Origin: Acidovorax sp. DW039 | GTDB taxonomy: Bacteria; Pseudomonadota; Gammaproteobacteria; Burkholderiales; Burkholderiaceae_C | Direction of reading: 5' to 3' | NCBI RefSeq assembly: GCF_037101375.1 | Contig: NZ_AP029019.1 | Coordinates: forward strand, 372,001 to 436,000 | DNA: 64,000 nt | In this document: piece after piece, positions 10,043 to 19,362 of the stretch | Layout: every line of letters begins with the position of its first letter | Numbering within the stretch: position 1 is the stretch's first letter | Position numbers and translations under genes: made by a program | The notes under the pieces: model-generated | What the model saw: only the letters and a program-made list of their open reading frames with translations | Told to the model about the DNA's origin: nothing | The model's database searches: none

Positions 10043-10933
10043 TCAGGGAAGCATCAGCGTGGTGTGTGCTGTGGCTTGTACCGCCGCTGTCATGTAGGCC
10101 AGGGCTTGCACGTTCAGGCGCCAGTACTGCCAATAGAGCGGTACGTCCACCGGCTTGCCTGGGAGCAACTCCACCAGCGCGCCCGTTTGCAGATCCGCCT
10201 GCACCATGGGGTCGGGAATCATGCCCCAGCCCAGGCCTGCGCGGGTGGCACTGGCAAAGGCGTGGGCCTCTGGCAGCCAGTGCACGGGCGGCGCAAGCTT
10301 GCGCCGGGTGATGCGGCGCACGAAGCGGTGCTGCAGGGCATCCTTGCGGTTGAAGACCAGCATGGGAGCCGTGTCCAGTGTGGTGGCTGTCACGCCTGTT
10401 GCGAAGTACTGCCGCATGAAAGCGGGGCTGGCCAGCGCGCGGTAGCGCAGGGTGCCCAAGGGCAGCACCTTGCAGCCCTGCACGGGCTGGGGGTCGGCGG
10501 TGACCGCTGCCATGACGCGGCCTTCGCGCAGCAGGTTGGCCGAATGGTCCTGATCCTCCACATGGATATCAAAAGTAATGGCCTGCCCCGCAGCGGCCTG
10601 CGCCATGGCCTGGGGAAACCATGTGGCCAGCGAATCCGCGTTGACGCCAATGGCCAGGCGTGTGGTGGTGCGGTGCCCGCCGCCAATCGCAGCGAGTGCG
10701 TCGGCCTCGCTCAGCGCCACTTCGCGGGCGTGGCGGTACAGGGCCTGTCCGGCCTCGGTGGGCGTGCAAGGCGTGGCACGCCGCACCAGCACCTGGCCCA
10801 CGCGCTCTTCCAGCAGTTTGATGCGTTGCGATACCGCCGAGCGTGTGACGTGCAGCACGGCCGCGGCGCGCTCAAAGCTGCCTTCGTCAATGACGGCAGC
10901 AAAGGCGTTGAGCTGGGCGGAGTCGAGCGACAT
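10043..10933 (-). CDS. argP: LysR-family regulator ArgP (IciA)
   Basis: 296 residues from ATG 10931-10933 (MSLDSAQLNAFAAVIDEGSF). The HTH reads AAAVLHVTRSAVSQRIKLLEE, followed by VGQVLVRRATPCTPTEAG, characteristic of the ArgP/IciA subgroup. The protein is divergently paired with a LysE-type exporter gene (11012), the standard argP-argO arrangement in which ArgP with arginine or lysine activates the exporter. An alternative ATG at 10948 would add five residues. Confidence 0.9.
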   Translation of the reverse strand: MSLDSAQLNAFAAVIDEGSFERAAAVLHVTRSAVSQRIKLLEERVGQVLVRRATPCTPTEAGQALYRHAREVALSEADALAAIGGGHRTTTRLAIGVNADSLATWFPQAMAQAAAGQAITFDIHVEDQDHSANLLREGRVMAAVTADPQPVQGCKVLPLGTLRYRALASPAFMRQYFATGVTATTLDTAPMLVFNRKDALQHRFVRRITRRKLAPPVHWLPEAHAFASATRAGLGWGMIPDPMVQADLQTGALVELLPGKPVDVPLYWQYWRLNVQALAYMTAAVQATAHTTLMLP

Positions 10934-11011
10934 GCGATGGTTAGCCAAATTGACGGATCGTTAAAAAGTATAGCTGGCGTGACTCGGGCTGCATGCCCAC
11001 AATCCGCCACT

Positions 11012-11617
11012 ATGACCACTACCGCTTTTGTTCACGGATTCAGCTCCACCGCCATGCTCATCATGGCCATTGGGGCGCAAAACGCTTTTGTGCTGCGCCA
11101 AGGCTTGCGCCGCGAGCATGTGCTGCCCGTGGTGGCACTGTGTGCACTGTCTGATGCCATCCTGCTGCAGGCAGGGGTATGGGGGATGGGCGGGCTGCTG
11201 CTGGCCCGGCCCGAGTGGGGGTTGTGGATGCGTTGGGCGGGTGCCGCGTTTTTGGTGGTGTATGCCTTGCAGGCGGGTTCTCGCGCGCTGGCGCCTGGGC
11301 AGCTGTTGGTGTCGGCAGGCGGTCCCGGCGCCAGCCTGCGCGGCACCATGCTGACGCTGGCGGCGTTAACCTGGCTCAATCCGCATGTGTATCTGGACAC
11401 GGTGGTGCTGCTGGGTACCATGGCAAGCCCCTACCCCGCGTGGGGCCGTGCAGCCTTCGCCACGGGGGGTGCGCTGGCCAGCGCCATGTGGTTCGTCACC
11501 TTGGGCTATGGAGCGCGCTGGCTTGCACCGCTGTTTGCATCGCCTCAGGCGTGGCGCGTGCTCGACGGGGTGACTGCCCTGACCATGCTGGCTTTGGCGG
11601 TGGGCATGGTGATATGA
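11012..11617 (+). CDS. argO: LysE-family basic amino acid exporter ArgO
   Basis: 201 residues. It has about six hydrophobic helices and the LysE-family motifs AIGAQNAFVLRQGLRREHV near the N-terminus and LTWLNPHVYLDTVVLLG at about residues 115-132. It exports arginine/lysine across the inner membrane. The frame is open well upstream, antisense to argP, but ATG 11012 gives a family-length protein and leaves a 78-bp regulatory gap to argP. Its divergent partner ArgP is the expected activator. Confidence 0.92.
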   Translation: MTTTAFVHGFSSTAMLIMAIGAQNAFVLRQGLRREHVLPVVALCALSDAILLQAGVWGMGGLLLARPEWGLWMRWAGAAFLVVYALQAGSRALAPGQLLVSAGGPGASLRGTMLTLAALTWLNPHVYLDTVVLLGTMASPYPAWGRAAFATGGALASAMWFVTLGYGARWLAPLFASPQAWRVLDGVTALTMLALAVGMVI

Positions 11618-11659
11618 GCGTTGAACGGACATCGCTGATGTGAGCGGGCTCTAAGCTAA

Positions 11660-11676
11660 GAACGAATAGTTCGTTC
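11660..11676. promoter_or_regulatory. Perfect palindrome GAACGAA-TAG-TTCGTTC
   Basis: A 7-3-7 perfect inverted repeat lies 43 bp after argO and 60 bp before the peptide-binding protein gene. It has no downstream T-run, so a terminator is unlikely. TetR- or MarR-type operators have this geometry. Confidence 0.45.
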
Positions 11677-11735
11677 GGCACTCCGCCGGCTTCGGTCATA
11701 GTTACGGGTATTGACAGATTTGGAGTGAATTCCTC

Positions 11736-13328
11736 ATGCGTTTCAAGATCCGTTTCAAGACCGTCCTGCTGGCGGCGGCCGTGGCTGCCGCGCTGCCCTT
11801 GTCGGCACAGGCTGCAACCTTCCGCTGGTCCCGCTCGGTGGACATTTCTTCGTGGGACATCCACGCGCAGAACGTGGGTGTGAACAACACCATGCACGGC
11901 GCGGTGTATGACACGCTGGTGGAGTACAACAGCAAGACCTTCAAGCCAGAGCCTTCGCTCGCCACAGAGTGGAAGCTCATCAAGCCCACGCAGCTGCGCC
12001 TGACGTTGCGCAAGGGCGTGAAGTTCAGCGACGGCAGCGAGTTCACCGCCGACGATGCCAAGTTCTCGCTGGAGCGGGCCAAGTCCAAAAACTCCAACTA
12101 CGGCGCCTACACCCAGGGCATTGACCGTGTGGAAAAGGTGGACGCCTACACCATCGACATCATCTCCGAGCTGCCCAACCCCGTGCTGGTCAACCAGCTG
12201 ACCGAGCTGCGCATCATGAGCAAAGCCTGGGCCGAGAAGAACAAGTCGGTGGAACCCAAGGACATCAAGACCAAGGATGAAACCTTTGCCCACCGCAATG
12301 CCTTGGGCACCGGCCCCTACCAGCTCAAGCAGTGGACGCCCGATCAGCGCGTGGTGCTGGAGCCCAACCCCCATTGGTGGGGGAAGGGCAAGTTCCCAGC
12401 CAACCTGACTGAAGTCGTCTACACGCCCATCAAGGCCGACGCCACCCGCACGGCAGCCCTGCTGTCGGGCGAGCTGGACTTTGTGATTGACCCCAGTCTG
12501 CAAGACCTGGGCCGCATCAAGCAGACGCCCAACCTGCAGGTGCTGGAGGGGCCTGAGTACCGCACCATCTTCCTCGGGATGGACCAGTTCCGCGACGAAC
12601 TGCCCGGCTCGGATGTGAAGGGCAAGAATCCCTTGAAAGACCTGCGCGTGCGCAAGGCGCTGTACCAGTCCATCGATATCCAGTCCATCCAGCGCGTGGT
12701 GCTGCGCGGCCTAGCCCAGCCTACCGGTGCGCTGATTGCCAACCAGGTCAACGGCTGGACCAAGAAGGCCGATGTGCGCTACCCCTTCGACCCCAAGGCC
12801 GCACAAAAGCTGCTGGCTGACGCCGGATACCCCAACGGGTTTGAAGTGGACTTTGCCTGCAGCGCAGGCCGCTACATCAACGATGAGCAGCTGTGCCAGG
12901 CCATTACCTCGCAATGGGCCAAGGTGGGCGTGAAAGCCAAGCTGCGCTCGCTGCCTTTTGCCACCTACTTCCCGATGATCCAGCGCAACGAGGCCAGTAT
13001 CTACCTGCTGGGCTGGGGTGTGCCCACGTTTGATGCGTTCTACAGCCTGCAGTCGCTGGTGCGCACCCCTGGCGCGGGCGGTGATGGCAACTTCAACCTC
13101 GGCCGTTTCTCTGACCCGCAGATGGATGCCCTGATCGAGCGCGTGAAGAAGGAAACCGACGCCACCACGCGCAACGGCCTGATCGAGCAGGCGCTGATCA
13201 AGGAGCATGAGCTGGTGTCGCACATCCCGCTGTACAACCAGGTGATTCCGTGGGCGGCCACCAAGAAGGTGGACATCATCCACCGCGCGGACAACCGCAT
13301 TGACTGGCGCTATCTGAAACTGAATTGA
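11736..13328 (+). CDS. ABC transporter peptide-binding protein (solute-binding family 5, DppA/OppA-like)
   Basis: 530 residues with a clear Sec signal (MRFKIRFKTVLLAAAVAAAL ... SAQAA, cleavage near residue 27). Family 5 hallmarks are LVEYNSKTFKPEPSLATEWK, LRKGVKFSDGSEFTADDAKFS and VRKALYQSIDIQSI, so it is a periplasmic receptor for dipeptides, oligopeptides or similar compounds. No permease or ATPase genes flank it, so it is an orphan receptor here. It is monocistronic: a strong terminator follows at 13396, and a palindrome at 11660 may act as operator. GGAG stands about 10 bases before ATG. Confidence 0.9.
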   Translation: MRFKIRFKTVLLAAAVAAALPLSAQAATFRWSRSVDISSWDIHAQNVGVNNTMHGAVYDTLVEYNSKTFKPEPSLATEWKLIKPTQLRLTLRKGVKFSDGSEFTADDAKFSLERAKSKNSNYGAYTQGIDRVEKVDAYTIDIISELPNPVLVNQLTELRIMSKAWAEKNKSVEPKDIKTKDETFAHRNALGTGPYQLKQWTPDQRVVLEPNPHWWGKGKFPANLTEVVYTPIKADATRTAALLSGELDFVIDPSLQDLGRIKQTPNLQVLEGPEYRTIFLGMDQFRDELPGSDVKGKNPLKDLRVRKALYQSIDIQSIQRVVLRGLAQPTGALIANQVNGWTKKADVRYPFDPKAAQKLLADAGYPNGFEVDFACSAGRYINDEQLCQAITSQWAKVGVKAKLRSLPFATYFPMIQRNEASIYLLGWGVPTFDAFYSLQSLVRTPGAGGDGNFNLGRFSDPQMDALIERVKKETDATTRNGLIEQALIKEHELVSHIPLYNQVIPWAATKKVDIIHRADNRIDWRYLKLN

Positions 13329-13395
13329 AGCCGAACGGACGCTTCTCCAGCTTGGCTCGGCCAGTCCACACGTCGGTCGGCTGAGCTTCCAAACC

Positions 13396-13430
13396 AAAAC
13401 GCCCTGCGGCGCAAACCGCAGGGCGTTTTT
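13396..13430. terminator. Bidirectional rho-independent terminator
   Basis: The stem AAAACGCCCTGCGG (13396-13409) pairs with CCGCAGGGCGTTTTT (13416-13430) around a 6-base loop, with T-runs on both strands. It sits between the convergent peptide-binding protein gene and GST gene and can serve both. Confidence 0.9.
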
Positions 13431-13468
13431 GTTGGTACGGTACGTTCAACCGCCCGCCATTCCCGCCA

Positions 13469-14083
13469 TCAAGCCAGCGCCTTCTGCACTGCGGGCCGCT
13501 GCAGCATGCGCTGCGTGTGTGCCGCCACCTTGGGGAACAGCGCAATATCCACACCGTCGCTTTTCAGCCAGCTTGCCACGGTGAACAGGTAAGCGTCGGC
13601 CACGGAATAGGCTTCGCCCAGCACCCATGGGCCTTGCAGATAGTGCTGTTCAATCACGTTGAAGCCGTCGATCATGTTCTGCGGCATCTTGCGCTGCATG
13701 TCGGCATGCGAGCTGGCCTCCTCTGCCCAGCGCGCTCCGCGCCGCCCGTGGGCGTGCGATACATGCACGGTGGAGGCCAGGTAGCTGTGCAGCTCCTGCA
13801 TGCGGGCCAGGGCAAAGGGGTCGTTCAGCGGGGCCAGCCGGGCCTCGGGAAAGCGCTGCGCTACGTACAGCAGCAGGGCCGGTGTCTCCGTGAGGATGCC
13901 ATGCTCGGTCACCAACGCGGGTACGCGGCCCTTGGGGTTGACGGCCAGATATTCGGGGCTGCGTTGCTGCTGGTTGGCGAAGTCCAGCGACACCACAGAG
14001 TGTGGTGCGCCCGCTTCCAGCAAGGCAATCTGCACTGCCAGCGCGCAGGTGCCTTTGGCCGAGTAGAGGGTGATGGGTTTCAT
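13469..14083 (-). CDS. Glutathione S-transferase
   Basis: 204 residues, the usual bacterial GST length. The N-terminal thioredoxin-like domain starts MKPITLYSAKGTCALAVQIAL; a Cys at residue 13 (GTCALA) sits where beta-class GSTs have their catalytic cysteine, and NPKGRVPALV and LTETPALLLYVA are the glutathione-binding segments. The helical C-terminal domain includes YSVADAYLFTVASWL. ATG 14081-14083 is preceded by GGAG. The substrate is unknown. A copy of the dispersed repeat separates it from the next gene. Confidence 0.92.
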   Translation of the reverse strand: MKPITLYSAKGTCALAVQIALLEAGAPHSVVSLDFANQQQRSPEYLAVNPKGRVPALVTEHGILTETPALLLYVAQRFPEARLAPLNDPFALARMQELHSYLASTVHVSHAHGRRGARWAEEASSHADMQRKMPQNMIDGFNVIEQHYLQGPWVLGEAYSVADAYLFTVASWLKSDGVDIALFPKVAAHTQRMLQRPAVQKALA

Positions 14084-14096
14084 GAGTGCTCCTATA

Positions 14097-14142
14097 TTGA
14101 TAGCTGATTGCGCTCTATTGATAAGCGCTAGAGGGTGATTTT
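14097..14142 (+). repeat. Dispersed Comamonadaceae-type intergenic repeat
   Basis: Contains TTGATAGCTGATTGCGCTC and TTGATAAGCGCTAGAGG, a well-preserved copy in the gap between the panE-like gene and the GST gene. Related copies lie at 29341, 32206, 43862, 47577 and 50366. Confidence 0.7.
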
Positions 14143-14152
14143 GTTTGGATTC

Positions 14153-15142
14153 TCAAGCGGCCTGCGGATACAGGTTGCGCGTGCGCGCCATCAGCCTGGT
14201 CAATCCCAAAAGGGCATCGGTGTGCGGGGTGGGGGTGCCGGTGATCAGGCCCAGCTCGCGCACGGCGCCCACCAGCGCATCCACTTCCATGGGCTTGCCC
14301 GCCTCCACGTCTTGCAGCATGGAGGTCTTGAACGCGCCCAGCTTGCGGGTGACGGCGTGGCGGTCCTCGGGCTGCTGGTCAATCGGCAGGCCCAACTTGT
14401 CGCCAATGGCCTTGGCCTCCAGCATCACGGCGCTGACAAAGCCGCGCACCAGCTCGTCGTCCAGAATGCGATCGGTGGTGGCCCCTGTGAGGGCGCTGAT
14501 GGGGTTCATCGTGAGGTTGCCCCACAGCTTGAACCAGATGTCTCTTTGCACGCAGTCAGAGACTTCTGTGTCGATGCCACCTTGCTGCAGGGTGTCTGCC
14601 AGTGCCAGCAGCCGGGCGCTGCGGCTGCCGTCGGGCTCACCCACAATGAGCCGGTTGCCAAAGTGCTGTTTGACAAAACCCGGAGCCTCCAGCGAGCAAC
14701 TGGTGTGCACCACGCTGCCCACCACCTGCGCAGACGGAATGGCGCGGGCAATGCTGCCATCCCCATCCACGGAATGCAGCGCATGCCCTTGGGCTGCGCC
14801 ACCCACCCCGTCCAGAAACCACCACGGCACGCCGTTCATAGCGGTGAGCACGATGGTTTCGGGCCCCAGCAGGGGGGTGATGGCCCGTGCCACATCGGGC
14901 AGGCCTGGGGCTTTCACCGCCAGCACGACCAGGTCTTGCACGCCCAGTGCTGCGGGGTCTGCTTCTGCTCCCACGGTGGCGCGAACCACGCTGCCATCCG
15001 GGCGGCGCAACTGCAGGCCCTGGGTTTGCAGGGCGCGCAGCGTCTCGCCGCGTGCCACCATGCTCAGTGGGCAGCCCGCCTGGGCCAAAGCCATTCCCAT
15101 CCAGCCGCCAATGGCGCCTGCGCCGTAAATACATGCTTTCAT
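14153..15142 (-). CDS. 2-dehydropantoate 2-reductase family protein (PanE-like)
   Basis: 329 residues from ATG 15140-15142, with AGGAG upstream. The N-terminal Rossmann motif GAGAIGGWMGMAL (residues 7-19) binds NADP, VLAVKAPGL is the second cofactor segment, and KLWGNLTMNPISALTGAT carries the catalytic lysine and substrate-binding Asn/Ser of ketopantoate reductases. The reaction would be NADPH reduction of 2-dehydropantoate to pantoate for coenzyme A synthesis. The family also contains paralogues with other 2-oxoacid substrates, and no pantothenate genes are adjacent, so the gene symbol is withheld. Confidence 0.85.
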   Translation of the reverse strand: MKACIYGAGAIGGWMGMALAQAGCPLSMVARGETLRALQTQGLQLRRPDGSVVRATVGAEADPAALGVQDLVVLAVKAPGLPDVARAITPLLGPETIVLTAMNGVPWWFLDGVGGAAQGHALHSVDGDGSIARAIPSAQVVGSVVHTSCSLEAPGFVKQHFGNRLIVGEPDGSRSARLLALADTLQQGGIDTEVSDCVQRDIWFKLWGNLTMNPISALTGATTDRILDDELVRGFVSAVMLEAKAIGDKLGLPIDQQPEDRHAVTRKLGAFKTSMLQDVEAGKPMEVDALVGAVRELGLITGTPTPHTDALLGLTRLMARTRNLYPQAA

Positions 15143-15359
15143 GGTGTGTGGAGTCTCCTGGGGTACTGGTTCGGTCTGTGGCCGCATCAGGCGTATGTGA
15201 TGCGGCTGAATTGCGCATCGTACGTGTTGTGGCCCAAGCGTGCGCGGCACCGGCCGCCCACCCGTCGCCCTAAAGCACCTGCCCAGCCGCAACACAGCCG
15301 CTATAGTCTGCAGCCCCACACGTTGCCACGTGATTTTTGCCTGCTACCGGACCCCTGCC

Positions 15360-16742
15360 ATGGCCAAAGACAAGACCACCTTTACCTGTACCGAGTGCGG
15401 CGGCACCAGCCCGCGCTGGCTGGGCAAATGCCCCGCCTGCGGTGCCTGGAACACGCTGGTGGAGACGGTGACCGAAGCGAGCGCGGGCAAGAATCGGCTG
15501 AGCACTCCCCAGGGCTATGCAGGTGCGGCCCACGCCCAGGCCGTGACGCCCCTGGCGGCCATTGAAGCGCAGGACGTGGCGCGAACCCCCAGCGGCATCG
15601 AGGAGCTGGACCGGGTGCTGGGTGGTGGCGTGGTGGAAGGGGGCGTGGTGCTGATTGGCGGCGACCCGGGCATCGGCAAATCTACGTTGCTGCTGCAAGC
15701 CATGGATGCGCTCCAACGCGCAGGACTGCCCACGCTGTATGTCACGGGCGAAGAAAGCGGTGCCCAGGTGGCGCTGCGGTCTCGGCGGCTGGGCATTGAT
15801 GGCAGCCAGGTGCAGTTGCTGGCCGAAATCCAGCTCGAAAAGATTCTGGCCACGGTAGACGCCACGCAGCCTGCGGTGGTGGTCATCGACTCCATCCAGA
15901 CCACCTATTCCGACCAGCTCACCAGCGCGCCGGGCTCGGTGGCCCAGGTGCGCGAGTGCGCAGCGCATCTCACGCGCATGGCCAAGGGCACGGGCATTGC
16001 CGTCATTCTGGTGGGCCATGTCACCAAGGAGGGCGCACTGGCCGGGCCCCGTGTGCTGGAGCACATGGTGGACACGGTGCTGTACTTTGAAGGCGACACG
16101 CACAGCCAGTTCCGCATGGTGCGCGCCATCAAGAACCGCTTTGGTGCCGTGAACGAGATTGGCGTGTTCGCCATGACGGAAAAAGGCCTCAAAGGTGTGA
16201 GCAACCCCAGCGCCATCTTCCTGAGCCAGCACAGCGAGCCCGTGCCGGGCAGCTGCGTGATGGTGACGCTGGAGGGCACGCGCCCGCTGCTGGTGGAAAT
16301 TCAGGCGCTGGTAGACAGTGGTGGCCCCAGCCCGCGCCGCCTGAGTGTGGGCCTGGACAAGGACCGGCTGGCCATGCTACTGGCCGTGCTGCACCGCCAC
16401 GCGGGGGTGGCTTGCATGGACCAGGACGTGTTTGTGAATGCGGTGGGCGGCGTGCGCATCAGCGAGCCCGCCGCCGACCTGGCGGTGATGCTCTCCATCA
16501 CCAGCAGCCTGCGAGGCAAGGCCTTGCCTCGGGGCTTTCTGGCCTTTGGTGAAGTGGGCCTGGCGGGGGAAGTGCGCCCGGCCCCGCGTGGGCAGGAGCG
16601 CCTGAAAGAAGCCGCCAAGCTGGGCTTCAGCGTGGCCGTGGTGCCCAAGGCCAACGCGCCCAAGAGGCCTATTGAAGGCCTCTCCATCCACGCGGTGGAG
16701 CGTGTGGAAGAGGCGATGAACGTGGTGCGGGAGATGGGCTAG
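15360..16742 (+). CDS. radA: DNA repair protein RadA (branch-migration ATPase)
   Basis: 460 residues from ATG 15360. The N-terminal zinc finger has the C-x2-C...C-x2-C pattern (FTCTECGG and KCPACGAW, residues 9-31); Walker A GGDPGIGKSTL is near residue 100; the RadA-specific KNRFG motif (IKNRFGAVNEIG) is near residue 258; a C-terminal Lon-like domain follows. RadA speeds branch migration in recombination. The frame is open 40 codons upstream, but that extension is not part of the family. It is divergent from the panE-like gene. Confidence 0.97.
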   Translation: MAKDKTTFTCTECGGTSPRWLGKCPACGAWNTLVETVTEASAGKNRLSTPQGYAGAAHAQAVTPLAAIEAQDVARTPSGIEELDRVLGGGVVEGGVVLIGGDPGIGKSTLLLQAMDALQRAGLPTLYVTGEESGAQVALRSRRLGIDGSQVQLLAEIQLEKILATVDATQPAVVVIDSIQTTYSDQLTSAPGSVAQVRECAAHLTRMAKGTGIAVILVGHVTKEGALAGPRVLEHMVDTVLYFEGDTHSQFRMVRAIKNRFGAVNEIGVFAMTEKGLKGVSNPSAIFLSQHSEPVPGSCVMVTLEGTRPLLVEIQALVDSGGPSPRRLSVGLDKDRLAMLLAVLHRHAGVACMDQDVFVNAVGGVRISEPAADLAVMLSITSSLRGKALPRGFLAFGEVGLAGEVRPAPRGQERLKEAAKLGFSVAVVPKANAPKRPIEGLSIHAVERVEEAMNVVREMG

Positions 16743-16757
16743 CGGGAGGTCTCCAGG

Positions 16758-16985
16758 CTAGTGGGTGGCCTGGGTGTGAGGCGCCGTTTCGCCTTGGGGT
16801 AGAAGTGCGGCAACGGGTGCCTCGGTGGGTGGAGCGCTCTGCGAGCGCAACCCGCGGCCATCGTTGAGAAGAATGCGAAGGATCGATTCGCATCCAGTCA
16901 AGCAGCCAAGTGTGCACAGCACGATGGATATTTTGGCAATTTGAAGACCGATCCGGGTGTCGAAGCGCAAAGTAAGTTTTCCCAT
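16758..16985 (-). CDS. Small predicted lipoprotein
   Basis: 75 residues from ATG 16983-16985 (MGKLTLRFDTRIGLQIAKIS). The hydrophobic segment ends in a lipobox (LTGC, cysteine near residue 32), after a rather long basic N-terminal region. The remainder is short and Pro/Ala-rich. It starts 50 bp after the stop of the 719-residue exported protein in the same orientation and converges on radA. No homologue is recognised; the main evidence is the lipobox and position. Confidence 0.45.
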   Translation of the reverse strand: MGKLTLRFDTRIGLQIAKISIVLCTLGCLTGCESILRILLNDGRGLRSQSAPPTEAPVAALLPQGETAPHTQATH

Positions 16986-17034
16986 GTCTGAGTGGTGTTG
17001 GTTGACCCTTGTCAGGTTGTGCCAACAGACGAGG

Positions 17035-19194
17035 CTATTGGGCACTTTTGCTGGTTTTGAGCCGGTTCAGTGCATTCTGGGCGTACCTGCGCACGTCTTC
17101 GTGCGGATCGTTCAGCAGTTTCGTGAGTTTTTCACGGTCTTTTTCCTGCGCGAACCGGGCAAAAGCATCCACCGCTTCCAGGCGCACCGTGGCGTCCTGG
17201 TCGTTGAGGGCTAGCCGCAGGCAATCCGGAACAACGGCGAGTTCCTCAGGGCTGAGTTGCTGGCCTCGCGCGCGGACGTTCAGAACCACCATCAGGTTGA
17301 ATCGCTGCAGCGCGTCTTCCAGCCGCGATCGGTACGCTGCGCAGGCCTTGGTGGCAATGCCGGGGGTCTGGATCAACCGGGCCAGGTTGTCCGGAAAATC
17401 CCGGGAGGAGTAAAACCGCTTCTCCAGCCGCCACTGCGTGAGGGAGGCGATCAGTTCATCTGCGGGGAGTGAGCCCACTTTGGCGCGCAGCTGTTCCAGG
17501 CTCTGGTCTGCCTTCTCGGCGGCTTTTGCGGACTGGTCCAGGCGGGCCAGTACCGGCTTGAGGTCGAAAGGCGCACTCAACGGGGAGAAAACTGCGTTAG
17601 GGTCCAGCGCGCCCTTGCGCTTCCAGTGCAGCATCACGAGATCACGGCTGTTTGCAGCCTTTCGCAATTCGATGAGCGTGTCGTTTGCCAGAAACATGAA
17701 GCGCTTGTTCCGGTTGTCGGGCCATTCGCCCTGCGGGCACTGAACAAGGACCTGCCGGTAGGTCTTGCGCGGATCCATGGGCGCAAACGGTGCGACTGGA
17801 CCCGGGGCGTCGGGCGCAATGGAAGAGGCCAGCGCGGGCAGGTAACCAATGGCAGAAGTGGTGGCCGTGGTAGCGTGGTTGTGGCTCGCGGGGTAATAGC
17901 TGTTGCCGCCGCTGTAGCGCAGTTCACAGGCATAGCCTGCCGATCCCGCCTCATCAAACTGGGCGGTGGTTTGCTGGCCTGCCAGCCGGATGCGTAGCAG
18001 CGCCTGCGTTGCGTTGGCCACAGGCTGGAAGTTTTCAAACGTCCGCTCGAGCGTCCACTCACCCTCCCACGACGGGTCGAGGCGGCCAAAGGGGGATATC
18101 ATTCCCTGGGGAATCCATTCATGGTGGCCTTGTCGCTGGAGCAGGAAAACGGACCATCGCGGGTCCTTACGCAGCCAGTCATCAATGCGTTGCTCAGAAC
18201 GTGTGAGCGTGGTGTGGAGCATGCGCAGGTACTGGGCATCGCGTGGCCCCCCCACGGTCACTTCGCGCCCGCGGTCATAGTTCAGATGGACCTGAAAGCC
18301 ATCCCAGGCAGGGTCGTAGGGGCCGGAGTAGGGGCTGCCGCTGTGCATCACATTGGCGCTCCAGGCAAGCGTCGGCGTACCTGTGGGTTTGCGGTTGAGG
18401 CGCAGTTGGCTGGGGGATTCGTAGCTGGAACCATCCTGGAGCCGGACATAGGTAAAGCTGCGGCGCACCATGGTGGAGGCTGAGCTCAGGACGGCTGCCC
18501 GGCGGATGTCAAACAGCTCGTGCGCGCTGTAGGGCGAGTTGCCGCCGTGGTAGGCATCGATGGTCCAGCCCCCAAAAACTCCAGCTTCCATCTGGCGGAG
18601 GATGCGCGCCTGGCTTTCGGTCCTGCGCTTGTTCTGGTCGGGTTCCCAGGCTGGGCGCGTGCCTTCGGCTTCTTCGTCCAAGGCGGCCTCAAACCCGATC
18701 TTGCGCAAGCGCTGTCCGGCTTCCTTTCGGCGCTTGGGGTCTTCGTCGCAGGTGGATGCCAAGGCTGTGCGGTCTATGGCGGGTGTGGTGGTGCACTGGC
18801 GCCAAATCACTTCTGCCACCTCGTCCCCGGAGCGGATGGCCTGTTGCAAGGCACTTTGCCATTTGGCATTGAAGGCATCGCGCAGCGCCTGGTATTTCTC
18901 CGTGGCCTGCTGAATCCTCCGGACGCATGCCTTTTCGGCTCTTTCCATGCGGGCCAGTTCCTTGCGGCTGGGGCTGGGGCCGTCGCCATCCCCTTCCGGG
19001 GAGCAGCGATCGATATCCTCCAGCACCTGGGCGGCTTCCACCTTGCTCACGTCGTCTCGCAGGAGCCACACGTTGATGCGTCCGCGCTCATCCAGAAGGG
19101 CTTCTCGTGCTGACGGCGCAGGCGCAGGCGCGCTGGGCTGCGCGGCCACAGGCAGAGTCAGCAGGCATAAGACGGCAGCAAGTGCGTTTTTCAA
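17035..19194 (-). CDS. Exported protein of unknown function with C-terminal HEAT-like repeats
   Basis: 719 residues. A Sec signal (MKNALAAVLCLLTLPVAAQP, cleavage after VAAQ or nearby) precedes a Pro/Ala linker, a Lys/Arg/Glu-rich region (about residues 60-210) with a conserved-looking CxxxP/CDEDPKRR segment, a long middle domain rich in Tyr, Trp and Ser, and a C-terminal part with helical pairs such as DQDATVRLEAVDAFARFAQ and DPHEDVRRYAQNALNRLK. The last resemble HEAT/PBS-lyase repeats. I do not recognise the family. It appears to form a two-gene unit with the small lipoprotein downstream and is divergent from the ilvE side. Confidence 0.75.
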   Translation of the reverse strand: MKNALAAVLCLLTLPVAAQPSAPAPAPSAREALLDERGRINVWLLRDDVSKVEAAQVLEDIDRCSPEGDGDGPSPSRKELARMERAEKACVRRIQQATEKYQALRDAFNAKWQSALQQAIRSGDEVAEVIWRQCTTTPAIDRTALASTCDEDPKRRKEAGQRLRKIGFEAALDEEAEGTRPAWEPDQNKRRTESQARILRQMEAGVFGGWTIDAYHGGNSPYSAHELFDIRRAAVLSSASTMVRRSFTYVRLQDGSSYESPSQLRLNRKPTGTPTLAWSANVMHSGSPYSGPYDPAWDGFQVHLNYDRGREVTVGGPRDAQYLRMLHTTLTRSEQRIDDWLRKDPRWSVFLLQRQGHHEWIPQGMISPFGRLDPSWEGEWTLERTFENFQPVANATQALLRIRLAGQQTTAQFDEAGSAGYACELRYSGGNSYYPASHNHATTATTSAIGYLPALASSIAPDAPGPVAPFAPMDPRKTYRQVLVQCPQGEWPDNRNKRFMFLANDTLIELRKAANSRDLVMLHWKRKGALDPNAVFSPLSAPFDLKPVLARLDQSAKAAEKADQSLEQLRAKVGSLPADELIASLTQWRLEKRFYSSRDFPDNLARLIQTPGIATKACAAYRSRLEDALQRFNLMVVLNVRARGQQLSPEELAVVPDCLRLALNDQDATVRLEAVDAFARFAQEKDREKLTKLLNDPHEDVRRYAQNALNRLKTSKSAQ

Positions 19195-19362
19195 GGGACG
19201 TTCCTGGGTAAAGGTTGCTGTCTCCGCCGTATCAGTGCTCTGGCATGAAGGTTGGCAGAGGGAATAGGCTGAAGTAGTCTACAGACGGATTCGAGGCCCC
19301 ACTTTGCGGTGTACGCACTCTCCGCAGCAGGGGCTCGGGCGGGACATACGACAATTGCAGGC

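Noticed and set aside
10028..11011. Long upstream extension of the argO frame
   Set aside because: Antisense to argP with no LysE homology; ATG 11012 matches family length.
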